The notes under the pieces are model-generated. The model had not been told where the DNA came from. It worked only from the letters and a program-made list of their open reading frames with translations, and searched no databases. This document shows, piece by piece, positions 17,331 to 27,305 of a DNA stretch of 64,000 bases. The stretch comes from Lysobacter helvus (GTDB lineage Bacteria; Pseudomonadota; Gammaproteobacteria; Xanthomonadales; Xanthomonadaceae), in assembly GCF_018406645.1 (NCBI RefSeq), contig NZ_AP024546.1:1550001-1614000 (forward strand), read 5' to 3'. The position numbers and the translations under genes are program-made. Every line of letters begins with the position of its first letter. The stretch's first letter is position 1.

Positions 17331-18098
17331 ATGTCCCGTTCGCGACTCGCAATGCTGCTGTTGCTCCTGGCCACCACCGCCAATGCCGCGGCGCCCCTGC
17401 GAAATACCGGCGACGCCGCACACGTGTTCGCCTACACGCCGAAGCCCGGCATGGACGCGCAGTTCGACGCCGGCTACCAGAAGCACCTCGCGTGGCATCG
17501 CACGCACAACGATCCGCTCGTCTGGTACGGCTGGACGATCACGCACGGCCCGCGCATGGGGATGTTCATCGACGGCACATTCGGCGCGCCGTTCTCCGCG
17601 TTCGACCATCGCGTCGCGCCCGCCGACGATGCGAAGGATGCGGACCGCACGTTCATGGCGTTCGGCGAGCCCGCGTTCCGCGCCGTGTATCGCGTGCGTC
17701 GCGACCTCAGCACCGGCACGCCGCTCGAACAGTGGCAACCCACCGCGATGGTGGAAGTGCACGTGTACAAGTTGAAGCTGGGCAAGGCCGCGCAGTTCGA
17801 ACAAATCGTCAAGCGCATGCGCGCCACCGTGGAAGCCACGGGCGGGCAGGGCACGCACACGTGGTACGAAGGCGTGGGCGGCACCGCGTCGCCGGAATTC
17901 ATGCTGATGGTTGCGCGCAACGATTGGGCAAGTTACGAGAACGCACCCGGCGACCTCGAACGCGTGATGGCAAGCGTCGACGACGCCACCACGCGCCGCG
18001 AGTTGCTTGCCGCATATGCCGCGTGCGTGGACAGCGTGACCAGCGAAATCTGGCGGTATCGCCCGGAGATGAGCCTGATCCCCGCGGCCACCCCCTGA
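17331..18098 (+). CDS. Secreted hypothetical protein downstream of copAB
   Basis: 255 aa from the ATG at 17331, 17 bp after copB, with a clean signal peptide (MSRSRLAMLLLLLATTANAA). The mature part is mixed alpha/beta with many His/Trp residues (KHLAWHRTHNDPLVWYGW) and two similar halves of about 110 residues, each with a Met/Val-rich strand (VEVHVYKL, FMLMVARN). The layout resembles dimeric alpha-beta-barrel (ABM-like) domains. Position suggests co-transcription with copAB, but no metal motif is clear. Confidence 0.65.
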   Translation: MSRSRLAMLLLLLATTANAAAPLRNTGDAAHVFAYTPKPGMDAQFDAGYQKHLAWHRTHNDPLVWYGWTITHGPRMGMFIDGTFGAPFSAFDHRVAPADDAKDADRTFMAFGEPAFRAVYRVRRDLSTGTPLEQWQPTAMVEVHVYKLKLGKAAQFEQIVKRMRATVEATGGQGTHTWYEGVGGTASPEFMLMVARNDWASYENAPGDLERVMASVDDATTRRELLAAYAACVDSVTSEIWRYRPEMSLIPAATP

Positions 18099-18135
18099 CG
18101 AGGGCTGTCACATCCCGGGCGCGTATGATCCTGCG

Positions 18136-18516
18136 ATGCCCACCCCAGCTCCCACGGCGCTCGTCGCCGACGACAACCTCGATGCTGGGCAAACACTGGC
18201 GGCCTTGCTCGAATTGCTGGGGCATCGCGTCGCATTGGCGCGCGACGGGCAGCAGGCCCTCGACCTGGCGATGGAACTGCATCCGGGCGTGGTCTTCCTC
18301 GACATCGGCATGCCGGAGCTGGACGGGTGGGAAGTGTGCCGCCAGATCCGTGCGACCGACTGGGGTGCGAAGGCCTGGATCGTTGCGGTGTCCGGTTACG
18401 GCCAGGACAGCGATCGCGAGAAGTCGCACGCCGTCGGCTTTGACAAGCACTGCACCAAGCCGCTGCAGATCAAGACCGTGCAGGAACTGCTCGAGCGCAC
18501 GCCGATCGCGTTGTAG
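18136..18516 (+). CDS. Single-domain response regulator
   Basis: 126 aa, a complete receiver domain with Asp12/Asp13, phosphoacceptor Asp56 (FLDIGMPELDG), Ser in VAVSGYG and Lys in CTKPLQ. No output domain. The closest relatives by look are receivers at the end of hybrid kinases; the hybrid kinase at 53048-54976 carries a similar one. No kinase gene is adjacent, so its partner is elsewhere. Confidence 0.85.
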   Translation: MPTPAPTALVADDNLDAGQTLAALLELLGHRVALARDGQQALDLAMELHPGVVFLDIGMPELDGWEVCRQIRATDWGAKAWIVAVSGYGQDSDREKSHAVGFDKHCTKPLQIKTVQELLERTPIAL

Positions 18517-18520
18517 CGCA

Positions 18521-20431
18521 TCAGATTTCCACCGGCGCGCCCAGCTCCACCAGGCGCGTGCTCGGGATGCGGAAGAAGTCCGTCGCAGGCGCCGCGTTGC
18601 GATGCATCGCGCCGAACAGCTTGTCGCGCCACAAGGCCATGCCCCCGCGCGGACGCGCGACGATGGTTTCGCGGCTGGCGAAGTACGTCGTCTCCATCGG
18701 ATCGAAGCACAGCTCGCCCTGGTCGCCCGCGCGCATCAAGGCCAGCGGGACGTCGGGCGATTCCATGAAGCCGTAGCGCACGGTCGCGCGGTAGAAATCG
18801 TCGGCGATCGGTTCGATGCTCAGGCGCGTCGCATCGGACAGGTAGGGCACCGCGCTCGTCTCCACCGTCAGCAGCACGTTGCGCGCGTGCAGCACCTTGT
18901 TGTGCTTGAGGTTATGCAGCAGCGCCTTCGGCACGATGCCGTGCTGCGCGGTGAGGAACACGGCGGTGCCTTCCACGCGCGTCGGCGGCGCCAGCATCAG
19001 GCCGGGCAGGAACGTATCGAGGCGCAGGCCGTCCTTCAGGATCTCCGCCTGCAACAGCTGGCGCCCACGGCCCCACGTGCGCAACAGGATGAACACACCG
19101 ACGCCCAGCGCGATCGGGAACCACGCGCCATCCATGAACTTCGCCAGGTTGGCCGACAGGAACGCCACGTCCACCAGCACGAACAGCGTCGCCAGCGGCC
19201 AGAACACCATCGGCGGCAAGGTCCGGCGCTGGCGCATCGCCACGATGAACAACACGCTCGTGATCAGCATCGTGCCGACGACGGACACGCCGTAGGCCGT
19301 CGCAAGCGCCGTCGAGCTGCCGAAGCCCACGACGGTCGCGATCGTGCCGATCATCAACACCCAGTTGATCGTCGGGATGTAGATCTGCCCGATCGTCGCC
19401 TGCGACGTGTGCTTGATGTGCATGCGCGGCAGGTAGCCCAGCTGGATCGCCTGGCGCGCCGCGGAGTAACCGCCGCTGATGACGGCCTGCGAAGCGATGA
19501 CGGTCGCCGCCGTCGCGAGCGCGATCATCGGATACAGCGCCCACGCCGGCACGCCGAGATAGAAGGGATTGTCGATGGCCTTCGGGTTCGCGAGCAGCAG
19601 CGCGCCCTGGCCGAGGTAGTTGAGCGTGAGCGCCGGCAGCACCAGCACGTTCCAGGCCACCTGGATCGGCCGCCGTCCGAAGTGCCCCATGTCTGCGTAC
19701 AAGGCTTCGCCGCCCGTCACCGCCAGCACCACTGCGCCGAGGATGAAAATCCCGTGCCAGCCGTGGTCGAGGAAGAAGCGCAGGCCCCACCACGGATTCA
19801 GCGCATGCAGCACTTCCGGGTTGCCGACGATGTTGTGGATGCCCAGCACCGCGATCGCGGCGAACCACACCACGATCACCGGTCCGAACGCCTTGCCCAC
19901 GCGATCGGTGCCGAAGCGCTGCGTGGCGAACAACACCACCAGCACGCCGATCGTCAGCGGCAACACCATGTGTTCGAGCGTGGGGGCCGCCACTTCCAGG
20001 CCTTCCACCGCCGACAACACCGAGATCGCCGGGGTCAGCACGCCGTCGCCGAAGAACAACGCCGCGCCGAACACGCCCAGCAAGCCGACGATGTACGCAC
20101 CACGCGAACCGCCCGGCATCGTGCGTTGCGCGAGCGACGTCAGCGCCATGATCCCGCCTTCGCCCGCGTTGTCCGCGCGCATGATCACCGCGACGTACTT
20201 CACCGTGATGATCACCATCAACGTCCAGAACACCAGCGACAACACGCCGAGCACGGTGGCCGCATCCGGCGTGAGCCCGTAGTGCGGGGTGAAGGCTTCC
20301 TTGATCGTGTACAGCGGACTGGTGCCGATGTCGCCGAACACGACGCCGATCGCGCCGAGCATCAGGGTGCGGAAGCTGGCGGACGGCGCGTGCGGTTGCG
20401 GCACGGCGATGGGAGCGGTGGTGGCGGACAT
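18521..20431 (-). CDS. kup: Low-affinity potassium transporter Kup
   Basis: 636 aa from the ATG at 20431, the normal family length. The Kup signature [10 protein letters not shown] lies in the first helix, followed by about eleven more membrane helices (to residue about 450) and a cytoplasmic C-terminal domain. It is a K+/H+ symporter of the inner membrane. It is followed 4 bp later by a convergent receiver gene and preceded by a porin-like gene on the same strand. The KdpDE-like pair lies just beyond and may regulate it. Confidence 0.95.
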   Translation of the reverse strand: MSATTAPIAVPQPHAPSASFRTLMLGAIGVVFGDIGTSPLYTIKEAFTPHYGLTPDAATVLGVLSLVFWTLMVIITVKYVAVIMRADNAGEGGIMALTSLAQRTMPGGSRGAYIVGLLGVFGAALFFGDGVLTPAISVLSAVEGLEVAAPTLEHMVLPLTIGVLVVLFATQRFGTDRVGKAFGPVIVVWFAAIAVLGIHNIVGNPEVLHALNPWWGLRFFLDHGWHGIFILGAVVLAVTGGEALYADMGHFGRRPIQVAWNVLVLPALTLNYLGQGALLLANPKAIDNPFYLGVPAWALYPMIALATAATVIASQAVISGGYSAARQAIQLGYLPRMHIKHTSQATIGQIYIPTINWVLMIGTIATVVGFGSSTALATAYGVSVVGTMLITSVLFIVAMRQRRTLPPMVFWPLATLFVLVDVAFLSANLAKFMDGAWFPIALGVGVFILLRTWGRGRQLLQAEILKDGLRLDTFLPGLMLAPPTRVEGTAVFLTAQHGIVPKALLHNLKHNKVLHARNVLLTVETSAVPYLSDATRLSIEPIADDFYRATVRYGFMESPDVPLALMRAGDQGELCFDPMETTYFASRETIVARPRGGMALWRDKLFGAMHRNAAPATDFFRIPSTRLVELGAPVEI

Positions 20432-20443
20432 GGCGGGTTCCAA

Positions 20444-21121
20444 TCAGAACGTGGCTTGCAATGCGGCTTCGATGCGCGGGCCGGCGGCGTTGTCGCCGAA
20501 GATCCGTTTCGCGTTGCTGTCGGTGGTGTGCGCGGTGAAACGCAGGGAAAGCGGGCCGGCGAGGGCGAACACCGCGCTCAGTTGCGCGTGCGTGTAATCG
20601 CGTTGTTGCAGGAAGTAGTGGCCGACGGCGAGTTCGAGATTCAGGCGATCGTTCACCGGTAGGCGACCACCGACCAACGCATAGAGTCCCGCATCATCGC
20701 CGCCGAGTGCTTCGCGCGAGTAGCCGAGCGAGAGCCACGCGCGATCGCGGAACATCAGAGTGCCGTTCGCCTCGGTCCAGTCCAGGTCGATGCGGGTCGA
20801 CGGATACACGTAACGCAGCAGGTTCACGTCGACGGACCAATCGTCCGACAGCGCCGTGCCCCAGCCGACGGTCGCGTCGAACTCGGTGCTCGCATCCGCC
20901 GCCGGACCGTAATCGACGTTCGTGCCCCAGAGCGAGGCGTACACGCCTGATGCGCCTGCCACTTTCACGCCCGCCTGCACCGCCGGCTCGCCACGCGTCT
21001 GCGTTGTGCCGCGCCAGACGTAGTCGGAGGTCAGCGCCGCCGAACCGGTGATGTCGGCCGCCCGCGCATCGACCGCCAGGCCGAGGCAGGCGAGGGCACA
21101 CCAGGTCCACATCCGTTGCAT
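20444..21121 (-). CDS. TorF (Gcw_chp) family outer membrane protein
   Basis: 225 aa from the ATG at 21121, with signal peptide ending ARA-AD. The mature protein begins with the TorF/Gcw_chp hallmark (TGSAALTSDYVWRGTTQT) and continues as alternating beta strands, ending ALQATF with a terminal Phe typical of outer-membrane barrels. It stops 12 bp before kup starts, so the two likely share a transcript. It is a putative porin; the substrate is unknown. Confidence 0.8.
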   Translation of the reverse strand: MQRMWTWCALACLGLAVDARAADITGSAALTSDYVWRGTTQTRGEPAVQAGVKVAGASGVYASLWGTNVDYGPAADASTEFDATVGWGTALSDDWSVDVNLLRYVYPSTRIDLDWTEANGTLMFRDRAWLSLGYSREALGGDDAGLYALVGGRLPVNDRLNLELAVGHYFLQQRDYTHAQLSAVFALAGPLSLRFTAHTTDSNAKRIFGDNAAGPRIEAALQATF

Positions 21122-21261
21122 CGCGATCATCCAACGCGCGGCCCCATCGGCCACGGCCAAATTCTCGTCACCGGGCGCGCAAAGCCTCCATTCCCGGCAC
21201 CGGCCCGTTGCGTAAATTCGGCGTAAATTCCAGCCCCGCGCGAATCGCGCACAATGCGCGC

Positions 21262-22692
21262 ATGCGTCCCGCCCTGCCGATCGCCGCCAACGCGTCGCCC
21301 GCCGCCGGCTACGTGCTTGCCTTCGTTGCGACCGCCGTTGCGGTCATCGTGGCCGCCGCCGCCGAACGCTGGCTCGGCCTCGCCGATCTGTCGCTCGTCT
21401 TCATGCTCGCGGTGCTCGTGGTCGCGGTGCGCACGCACACCGGGCCCGCGTTGCTGACGGCGGTGTTGTGCTTCCTCGCGTTCAACTTCTTCTTCATCGA
21501 ACCGCGCTACTCGTTCTACATCCACGCGCGGCATGGGGTGGCGACGGTCGCGTTGTTCCTCGCAGCGGCGTTGATCGCGGGGCGTCTCGCGTCGCAACTC
21601 GCGATGCAGGTGCAGGCACTGCGCATCGCCAACCTGCATGCGAACGCGCGGCAGGCGTTGGCGGGGAAGTTGTCGGTGGCGACGGATGCCTCCGGTGTGG
21701 TCGATGCCGCCGAGAGCGTCTTCCGCGAAGGCCTCGGCGCGGATGCGTGGGTGCGATTGGGCGACGACTGCGCGACCGACCAGGGCGGCGGTGTGGAAGA
21801 ACACGGCTGGTGGTTCCTGCCGTTGCGCGCGCCGAGCGGCCCGTTGGGCGTGATCGGCCTGAAGCTGCCGCCGTCCTCGACGCGCCTGGACGCGATGCAG
21901 CAGATGACCGCCAAGGCGATGGCCGGCGACATCTCGCAGGCGCTGCAACGCACGCGCCTGGCCGGCGAACTCGAAACCACGCGCATGGCGAATGAAACCG
22001 AACGCCTGCGGTCCGCGTTGCTGTCGTCGGTGTCGCACGACCTTCGAACGCCACTCGCGTCGATCATCGGCGCCGCCGGCAGCCTGGAGAATTACGGCGA
22101 CGCGATGAACGACGCCGACCGCCGCAGCCTGCTGGACGCCATCCGTACCGAAGGCGAGCGCCTCGACCGCTACATCCAGAACCTGCTCGACATGACGCGC
22201 CTCGGCCACGGCGAGCTGGTGTTGCATCGCGACTGGATCGGCGTGGATGAGCTGGTGGGCGCAGCGGTCGGACGACTGCAGCGGCAACATCCCGCTGCAC
22301 GTTTCGTCGCACGCGTCCCGCAGGAGATGGAACCGCTCTGGGTGCACCCGGCGCTCATCGAGCAAGCGCTGTTCAACGTGCTCGAGAATGCGGTGAAGTT
22401 TTCACCACCCGATGCGCCGGTCGAAATCGACGCGCACGCCATCGGCAACGCCGTGCAACTCGACATCACCGACCACGGCCCCGGCATCCCGGAAGACGAA
22501 CGCGCCCGCATCTTCGACCGCTTCTACAGCGTCGCGCGCGGCGATCGCGGCCGCGGCGGTACGGGCCTCGGCCTCGCGATCTGCCGCGGCATGATCGGCG
22601 CGCATGGCGGCGAGGTGGAAGCGTTGCCTGCGCCGAGCGGCCGCGGCACCACCATCCGCATCACGCTCCCGCGCATCGAGCCCACGCCATGA
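21262..22692 (+). CDS. kdpD: KdpD-like sensor histidine kinase lacking the N-terminal KdpD/USP domains
   Basis: 476 aa from the ATG at 21262. It contains the DUF4118 four-helix membrane module (about residues 12-105) followed by a GAF-like linker, the HisKA phosphoacceptor (SVSHDLRTPL) and an HATPase domain (NVLENAVKF, DHGPGIPEDE, GGTGLGLAI). Classical KdpD is about 890 aa and has a cytosolic KdpD plus USP-like region before the membrane part; that region is absent. The gene is divergent from the porin-kup unit and overlaps kdpE by 4 bp. It presumably senses K+ limitation or osmotic change. Confidence 0.85.
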   Translation: MRPALPIAANASPAAGYVLAFVATAVAVIVAAAAERWLGLADLSLVFMLAVLVVAVRTHTGPALLTAVLCFLAFNFFFIEPRYSFYIHARHGVATVALFLAAALIAGRLASQLAMQVQALRIANLHANARQALAGKLSVATDASGVVDAAESVFREGLGADAWVRLGDDCATDQGGGVEEHGWWFLPLRAPSGPLGVIGLKLPPSSTRLDAMQQMTAKAMAGDISQALQRTRLAGELETTRMANETERLRSALLSSVSHDLRTPLASIIGAAGSLENYGDAMNDADRRSLLDAIRTEGERLDRYIQNLLDMTRLGHGELVLHRDWIGVDELVGAAVGRLQRQHPAARFVARVPQEMEPLWVHPALIEQALFNVLENAVKFSPPDAPVEIDAHAIGNAVQLDITDHGPGIPEDERARIFDRFYSVARGDRGRGGTGLGLAICRGMIGAHGGEVEALPAPSGRGTTIRITLPRIEPTP

Positions 22693-23375
22693 CCACCGCG
22701 CGCCTGCTGGTCATCGACGACGAACCGCAGATCCGCAAGTTCCTCGACATCGGCCTGCGCGCGCAGGGCTACCAGGTGCTGCTGGCCGAAACGGGGCAGG
22801 GCGGCCTCGACCTGCTGGCGACGCAAGGCGCCGACCTCGTGATCCTGGACCTCGGCCTGCCCGATCGCGACGGCCACGAAGTGCTGCGCGCGTTGCGCGA
22901 ATGGTCGAACGTGCCCGTGATCGTGCTGACCGTGCGCAGCGACGAAACCGGCAAGGTCGCCGCCCTCGACGCCGGCGCCAACGATTACGTGACCAAACCC
23001 TTCGGCGTGCAGGAACTGATGGCGCGCGTCCGGGCGTTGCTCCGCGCACACGCCGCACCGGCAGACACACCGCCGGTGCACGACGACGGCCGCTTGCGCG
23101 TGGACCTCGCGCGGCGCGAAGTCACGCTGGACGGCAACCCGATCGTCCTCGCCCGCAAGGAATACGCCTTGCTCGCCCTGCTGGTGCAGAACGCGGGCCG
23201 CGTGGTGACGCAGCCCCAGCTGCTGCGCGAACTGTGGGGACCCACGCACGACCAGGACACGCACTACCTGCGGATCCTCGTGGCCAAACTGCGGCAGAAG
23301 CTCGGCGACGATGCCGCCGCGCCGAAATGGATCGCCACCGAACCGGGCGTCGGCTTGCGGTTCCTGTCGCAATAA
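22689..23375 (+). CDS. kdpE: KdpE-like OmpR-family response regulator
   Basis: 228 aa. Receiver domain with Asp10/Asp11, Asp54 (LDLGLPDRDG) and KPFG, then an OmpR-type winged-helix DNA-binding domain (KEYALLALLVQNAGRVVTQ...). It matches KdpE in length and sequence style. It is translationally coupled to the truncated KdpD (ATGA). No kdpFABC is within reach in this window; kup and the TorF porin are the nearest candidate targets. Confidence 0.9.
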   Translation: MTTARLLVIDDEPQIRKFLDIGLRAQGYQVLLAETGQGGLDLLATQGADLVILDLGLPDRDGHEVLRALREWSNVPVIVLTVRSDETGKVAALDAGANDYVTKPFGVQELMARVRALLRAHAAPADTPPVHDDGRLRVDLARREVTLDGNPIVLARKEYALLALLVQNAGRVVTQPQLLRELWGPTHDQDTHYLRILVAKLRQKLGDDAAAPKWIATEPGVGLRFLSQ

Positions 23376-23444
23376 TTTGCGTCGCGCACGTTGTACGCTG
23401 CACGCACGCCATGGGGATGGCGCGCATCGCATTCAGGGGGATCC

Positions 23445-23969
23445 ATGCAACACACCAACTCGCATCGCCGCGCACGTACCATCGTGCTCGCGTCCTTACT
23501 GCTGCTTGCAAGTGGGCAGGTGTTCGCGAAGGACGTCTTCGCCACCTTCGGCGACACGTGCATCGCCAGCGGCACCAGCTACGACAAGGCCGCCGAAGCG
23601 GTGAAGGCGCGCAACGCCGTCGCAATGCCCGCCGACCCCAACGCCGGCTACCACGCCAGCAAGACCTGGCTGGTCGAAGGCACCCCGCAGGTGTTGATCA
23701 CCCTCAACGAGCGCGGCTACTGCGCCGTGATGGCCGACGGCGCGGAAGCGGCCGAGCTGGAAGCGCACCTCGCCGCGTTCATGGCGCAGATGCAGCAGAC
23801 CAGGCCCGCGACGCAGCGGCAGGACAAACCGATGTTCGACGGCGAACAGGTGCTGGACGCGTGGGAGATCGACTGGTCGCCGGAACTGGCAATGCGCGTG
23901 CGGTTGTCGAAGGCGTCGGCCGATGGCGTGGAAGGGGTGATGTTGTCGCGGGCGTTCGTGGCGAAGTAG
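23445..23969 (+). CDS. Secreted hypothetical protein
   Basis: 174 aa from the ATG at 23445 with CAGGGGG upstream. A signal peptide ends at VFA-KD. The mature part has two cysteines (DTCIASG, GYCAVM) that could form a disulfide, and a C-terminal beta-rich segment. It resembles small periplasmic proteins of Xanthomonadaceae with no assigned role. It stands alone after kdpE. Confidence 0.65.
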   Translation: MQHTNSHRRARTIVLASLLLLASGQVFAKDVFATFGDTCIASGTSYDKAAEAVKARNAVAMPADPNAGYHASKTWLVEGTPQVLITLNERGYCAVMADGAEAAELEAHLAAFMAQMQQTRPATQRQDKPMFDGEQVLDAWEIDWSPELAMRVRLSKASADGVEGVMLSRAFVAK

Positions 23970-24003
23970 GGGCGCGGGTCGCGTTGCGCCTCCGGTAACG
24001 CGC

Positions 24004-24182
24004 CTAGCCCTTTCGCACGCGGCCGATTCCCGCGCCGGCCAGCAGCAGCGTGATCCCTGCGAGCGCAGTCAGCAGCGCGTAGACATACGGCAACGACGTG
24101 AGCGCGAGACCGAACGCGGCCAGGTCCAGGCCAGGCCGGTCCACACCAACGCAACGGCCACGGTCTGCATGCGACGGTCCAC
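24004..24182 (-). pseudogene. Small membrane protein gene with a frameshift
   Basis: A GTG at 24182 sits behind a strong GGGAGG ribosome-binding site and opens VDRRMQTVAVALVWTGLA. About 20 codons later the frame breaks. A different frame continues convincingly as DLAAFGLALTSLPYVYALL and a second hydrophobic helix, ending in GRVRKG at 24004. The distance is not a multiple of three, so one base is missing or two are extra at about 24118-24137. The restored product is a two-helix membrane protein of about 59 aa. Decay or sequence error cannot be told apart here. Confidence 0.5.
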
Positions 24183-24193
24183 GCGCGCCTCCC

Positions 24194-24580
24194 TCAGAAG
24201 CTTTCGTTGTACGCCTTCAACTCCGCCGTCCGCTTCTCCGCGCGATCCTGCATGCACGCGAAGTACATCGCCGTGCGGATCGTGCCGCCGCTGTGCACCG
24301 TGAAGATCGCATCGCAGTCCGCCTCGCGGAACTTGACCCACAGGCGTTGCGCGACGATGAGCTGCTCACGCGCGCGCGCCATCTCGGGGTAGTCCTCCGC
24401 GTCCGCCTTCAGGCCGGCAAGCAGCGATTGGTAAGCGGCGTTCAACGCCTTGTCGGCCCGCTCGACGCCCTGGCGACCGCATTCGTTGATGTCCTGCGTG
24501 TTCCCCGACTCGCACACATCGCCCGCAATCGCCGGCGCAGCGACGGCGAACAACGCGAAGGCAGCGAAGCGTTTCAGCAT
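24194..24580 (-). CDS. LprI/DUF1311 family secreted protein
   Basis: 128 aa with a signal peptide (cut near AIA-GD). The mature domain has the LprI N-terminal (DUF1311) pattern: NECGRQGVERADKALNAAY, then LIVAQRLWVKFREADC, then GGTIRTAMYFACMQD. Conserved cysteines pair to stabilise a small helical fold. Family members are periplasmic lysozyme-inhibitor-like or general small envelope proteins. It lies just upstream of the frameshifted membrane gene on the same strand. Confidence 0.85.
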   Translation of the reverse strand: MLKRFAAFALFAVAAPAIAGDVCESGNTQDINECGRQGVERADKALNAAYQSLLAGLKADAEDYPEMARAREQLIVAQRLWVKFREADCDAIFTVHSGGTIRTAMYFACMQDRAEKRTAELKAYNESF

Positions 24581-24753
24581 GGCGGGCGCTCGAAGGAATC
24601 CCCGGCCGGATCGTCCGCGACGGCCGGCAGGGGGTCAAGGCGGCGGACCGGCGCGCCCTTCACGGCCGAACCGACGGTGTCGACCCGCGCACACCCCCGG
24701 GTCGCGCAACGCGGCTATCCTTCGGCCAGCAGGGGTATGGATGGAGCAGGGCA

Positions 24754-25215
24754 ATGCGACGTAGCCGTCGACAGAGGCAGAGGCAAGCGCGTTCGCGCCG
24801 GATCCTGGTGATCGCGGTGCTGGTGATCCTCGCGCTGGTGGGCGCGTGGCTGTACATGCGCGGCAGGCACGCCGAGCCCGCAACGGGCGCGACCGGCGTG
24901 GCCCCGGCGGTGACCTCGGTGATCACGATCCCCGTGCCGGCCAGTGCGCCCGCGACGGACGTGGCACCCGCGACGACCGTGCAACCCGCACCAGCGACGA
25001 CGACGGTGCCGTTGGGGAGCGTGGAGAGCCCGGAAGCGCGGGAAGCCTCGTGGCTCGCCTCGCGGAAGGAAGCGATCCGGATCCAGGGCGAGTTGCGCGC
25101 CAAGCAGAATGCGGAGAAGGCGGCGAAGGCCTCGCCGAGCAACGACATCCGGTGCGTGGATGGGCAGCGGATGAAGCGGGTTCAGAATGGGTGGGTGCAG
25201 GATGGGACTTGCTGA
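24754..25215 (+). CDS. Single-pass membrane protein with Pro/Ala/Thr-rich periplasmic stalk
   Basis: 153 aa. A very basic N-terminus (RRSRRQRQRQARSRR) precedes one membrane helix (about residues 17-35). A low-complexity Ala/Pro/Thr stretch (40-90) follows, and the small C-terminal part has two Cys (RCVDGQRMKRV...DGTC). The topology would be N-in/C-out. Function unknown. It ends 2 bp before the convergent nuclease-helicase gene. Confidence 0.6.
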   Translation: MRRSRRQRQRQARSRRILVIAVLVILALVGAWLYMRGRHAEPATGATGVAPAVTSVITIPVPASAPATDVAPATTVQPAPATTTVPLGSVESPEAREASWLASRKEAIRIQGELRAKQNAEKAAKASPSNDIRCVDGQRMKRVQNGWVQDGTC

Positions 25216-25216
25216 T

Positions 25217-27231
25217 CTAGCCGTTTTCCTCGGTTAGCAATGGAATCCCAAGGTTTTTGAGAAGATCAAAAACGCCGTCGTAGTGCTTTGGCGGTCTCGT
25301 CTTGTCTTGGTCGGAGCCGGTGGGGATGACAATCACCATGCCCTGGCGAGCACGAGTCAGCAGTACGCGATATGCGTTCAGAAGGTAGCGACGCCGCGAT
25401 TCGTCGTTCACCTTCTTCCAGCTGCTTCCTGAGAATTTGTGAAATCCCCAAGACCCGCCTTCCGCTCGAAGGTCTGCATCCCAAACGACGCAGGCCCAAT
25501 CGAGCTCAAGACCTTGCACTTGAAATTCTGTTGCAGGGTCTTCCATGTAGTACGAGGACCGAACGTCCTCGTGACCTTGAAGAAACCACTGCACCGGATC
25601 GGTCTTCACTCGAACATCAACGCCAAGCGGGCGAAGGCGCTGTGCGCCTGAGGACACCACCATACCGAAGCGCTCGCTTCCCCTCGCGCGCGTTCGAACC
25701 CAGTGCTTTGCAGCGGCGAGATCACGCGTTAGCCGAATCGGATAGGTCGCCAGGACACTTTTGAGCGAGTGTTTAGCCTGCTCGAGCCGCAGATCTAAGA
25801 GGTCGTTCACGAAGCTCGAAACATGCTCAGATCGAAATGATCGAACTGAGGTCGCTAGATGCAGTGCAGGATCGTAGCGAAGTACAACTTTTCCCTCGAG
25901 AGCGGAGATCGCTTCCGACTCAACCGCTCCGGCATTGGCCAATTCAGGTGATAGATGAACTACCCAATTTGGGAATTGAGTTGACACCGCAGACAGCCAT
26001 TCCCGAATGCCGGCTTCTCCCCTATTAATCTCCTGACCATTTCCGACCAGGCAAACAACAACAGCCCAGTTGTGACGATCCATGCAGGAGATCAGAAACG
26101 CTGGCTCCGACTGGTTGAAGTCTGGCTCGCCCTTTTTCGTGCGCATAAACGCGGACGTTTGCGGAAGGTCCCAAGCACGCTGGGCTTCGTCAAAAAGTGC
26201 CACGTGGTTCGCGGCGGGCCCTTGTCCGCTAGGTACTCATCTCGGAAATGGTGGACGTTTTGGACAAACGTTTTGACCTTTCGCGCGGCCTCACCTTTTG
26301 TGACTTTGGATCCCCGTTCGCTGGCGCGTTTAACTTCGTCGTGTGTTAGCGCGGCCTGGAGGACTGCTACCAAAGGGCCGTTTCCGGAAAGAAAGACGCT
26401 GTGAGAGTGATCGGTGCCGTCGGATTGCTTCGTGGCCACATCTAGGCCCACCAGCGTTTTTCCAGCTCCAGGCACGCCAGTTACAAAGCAAATGACCTTT
26501 TCTCTCTTGGCTCTGGCAGCGTCGATGATCTGCATGACGCATGCCGTCGTAGCAGACAGGTTTTCTGCACCGGCATCGCTCCGGGTAATCTCGGCGACGT
26601 CGTGATTCAAGTACAGGTGTCGAGCTGCCTCAATGATCGTCGGCGTTGGTTGGTATCGACCGACTTCCCAGTCACCAGGTTCGATCTTGTTTCCCGACGT
26701 GAGGCGTAGTCCCATCTCCAGGGCTTCGCGCAAGGTCGACCCGGCGCAACCGATAGGAGGTACCACGCCGTCTTCCACAGATGGATGCTCAAGTTGCCGA
26801 ATGGCGCTGGACTCAGTCGCTACTAGGACCGGCACGATAGGTAGGAGATGGCTCGCGCTGTGGAAGTACTTCAGGTCCAGCGCGTAGTCCCACACCTGAT
26901 TAATTGCTGCGCGATCGAAGGCTGTCGCGCCGACCTTGAACTCGATAACAAACAACGCGTGATCGAGAACCAGAATGGTGTCGACACGCTTGCCCAGTCG
27001 AGGGATGTCATATTCCAAATAGACGGATCCGCGACCCCTAAAGCCGGCTAGCTCTCGTTGCAGGGCGACAATCTGTCCGGTCCACGCGCCGCGATCGAGC
27101 AATGTCACATCCGCCGAGCTTCTCTCGACGAGAGCGCCCAAAATGGTGCGCGGATCGGCGATCAAGAAGTCCTCGATGGAAGCGCTGTACGCCCATCGCA
27201 CGCGGCGATGGGCCGTGATCGGCAGATCCAT
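25217..27231 (-). pseudogene. Nuclease-DUF2075 helicase, frameshifted (Schlafen/AlbA-type ATPase family)
   Basis: Two frames rebuild one protein of about 671 aa. The N-terminal part (ATG 27231) has a PD-(D/E)XK-like nuclease core (RVDTILVLDHALFVIEFKVG) and a Walker A motif in VTGVPGAGKTLVGL. The second part has Walker B (ALFDEAQRAWD) and a helicase-like motif (RVLLTRARQGM), ending at 25217. The frame breaks at about 26210-26220 in a GC-rich run, where one base appears lost; the Walker B motif falls directly after the break. DUF2075 proteins are superfamily-1-like helicases often found in defence islands. GC is lower than in flanking genes. As read, the product is truncated and would lack Walker B. 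Confidence 0.8.
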
Positions 27232-27305
27232 GCGAGTTTTCCCCAGCCCTGTCTGGAGAAATCTTACGCCAATGACGGCATGGTCTCCTGCGCGGAGAAG
27301 CCAGA

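Noticed and set aside
17492-20662. Very long plus-strand open frame (over 1000 codons) opposite kup
   Set aside because: Antisense to Kup and overlapping several clear genes. The translation is Arg/His/Gln-rich and without domains.
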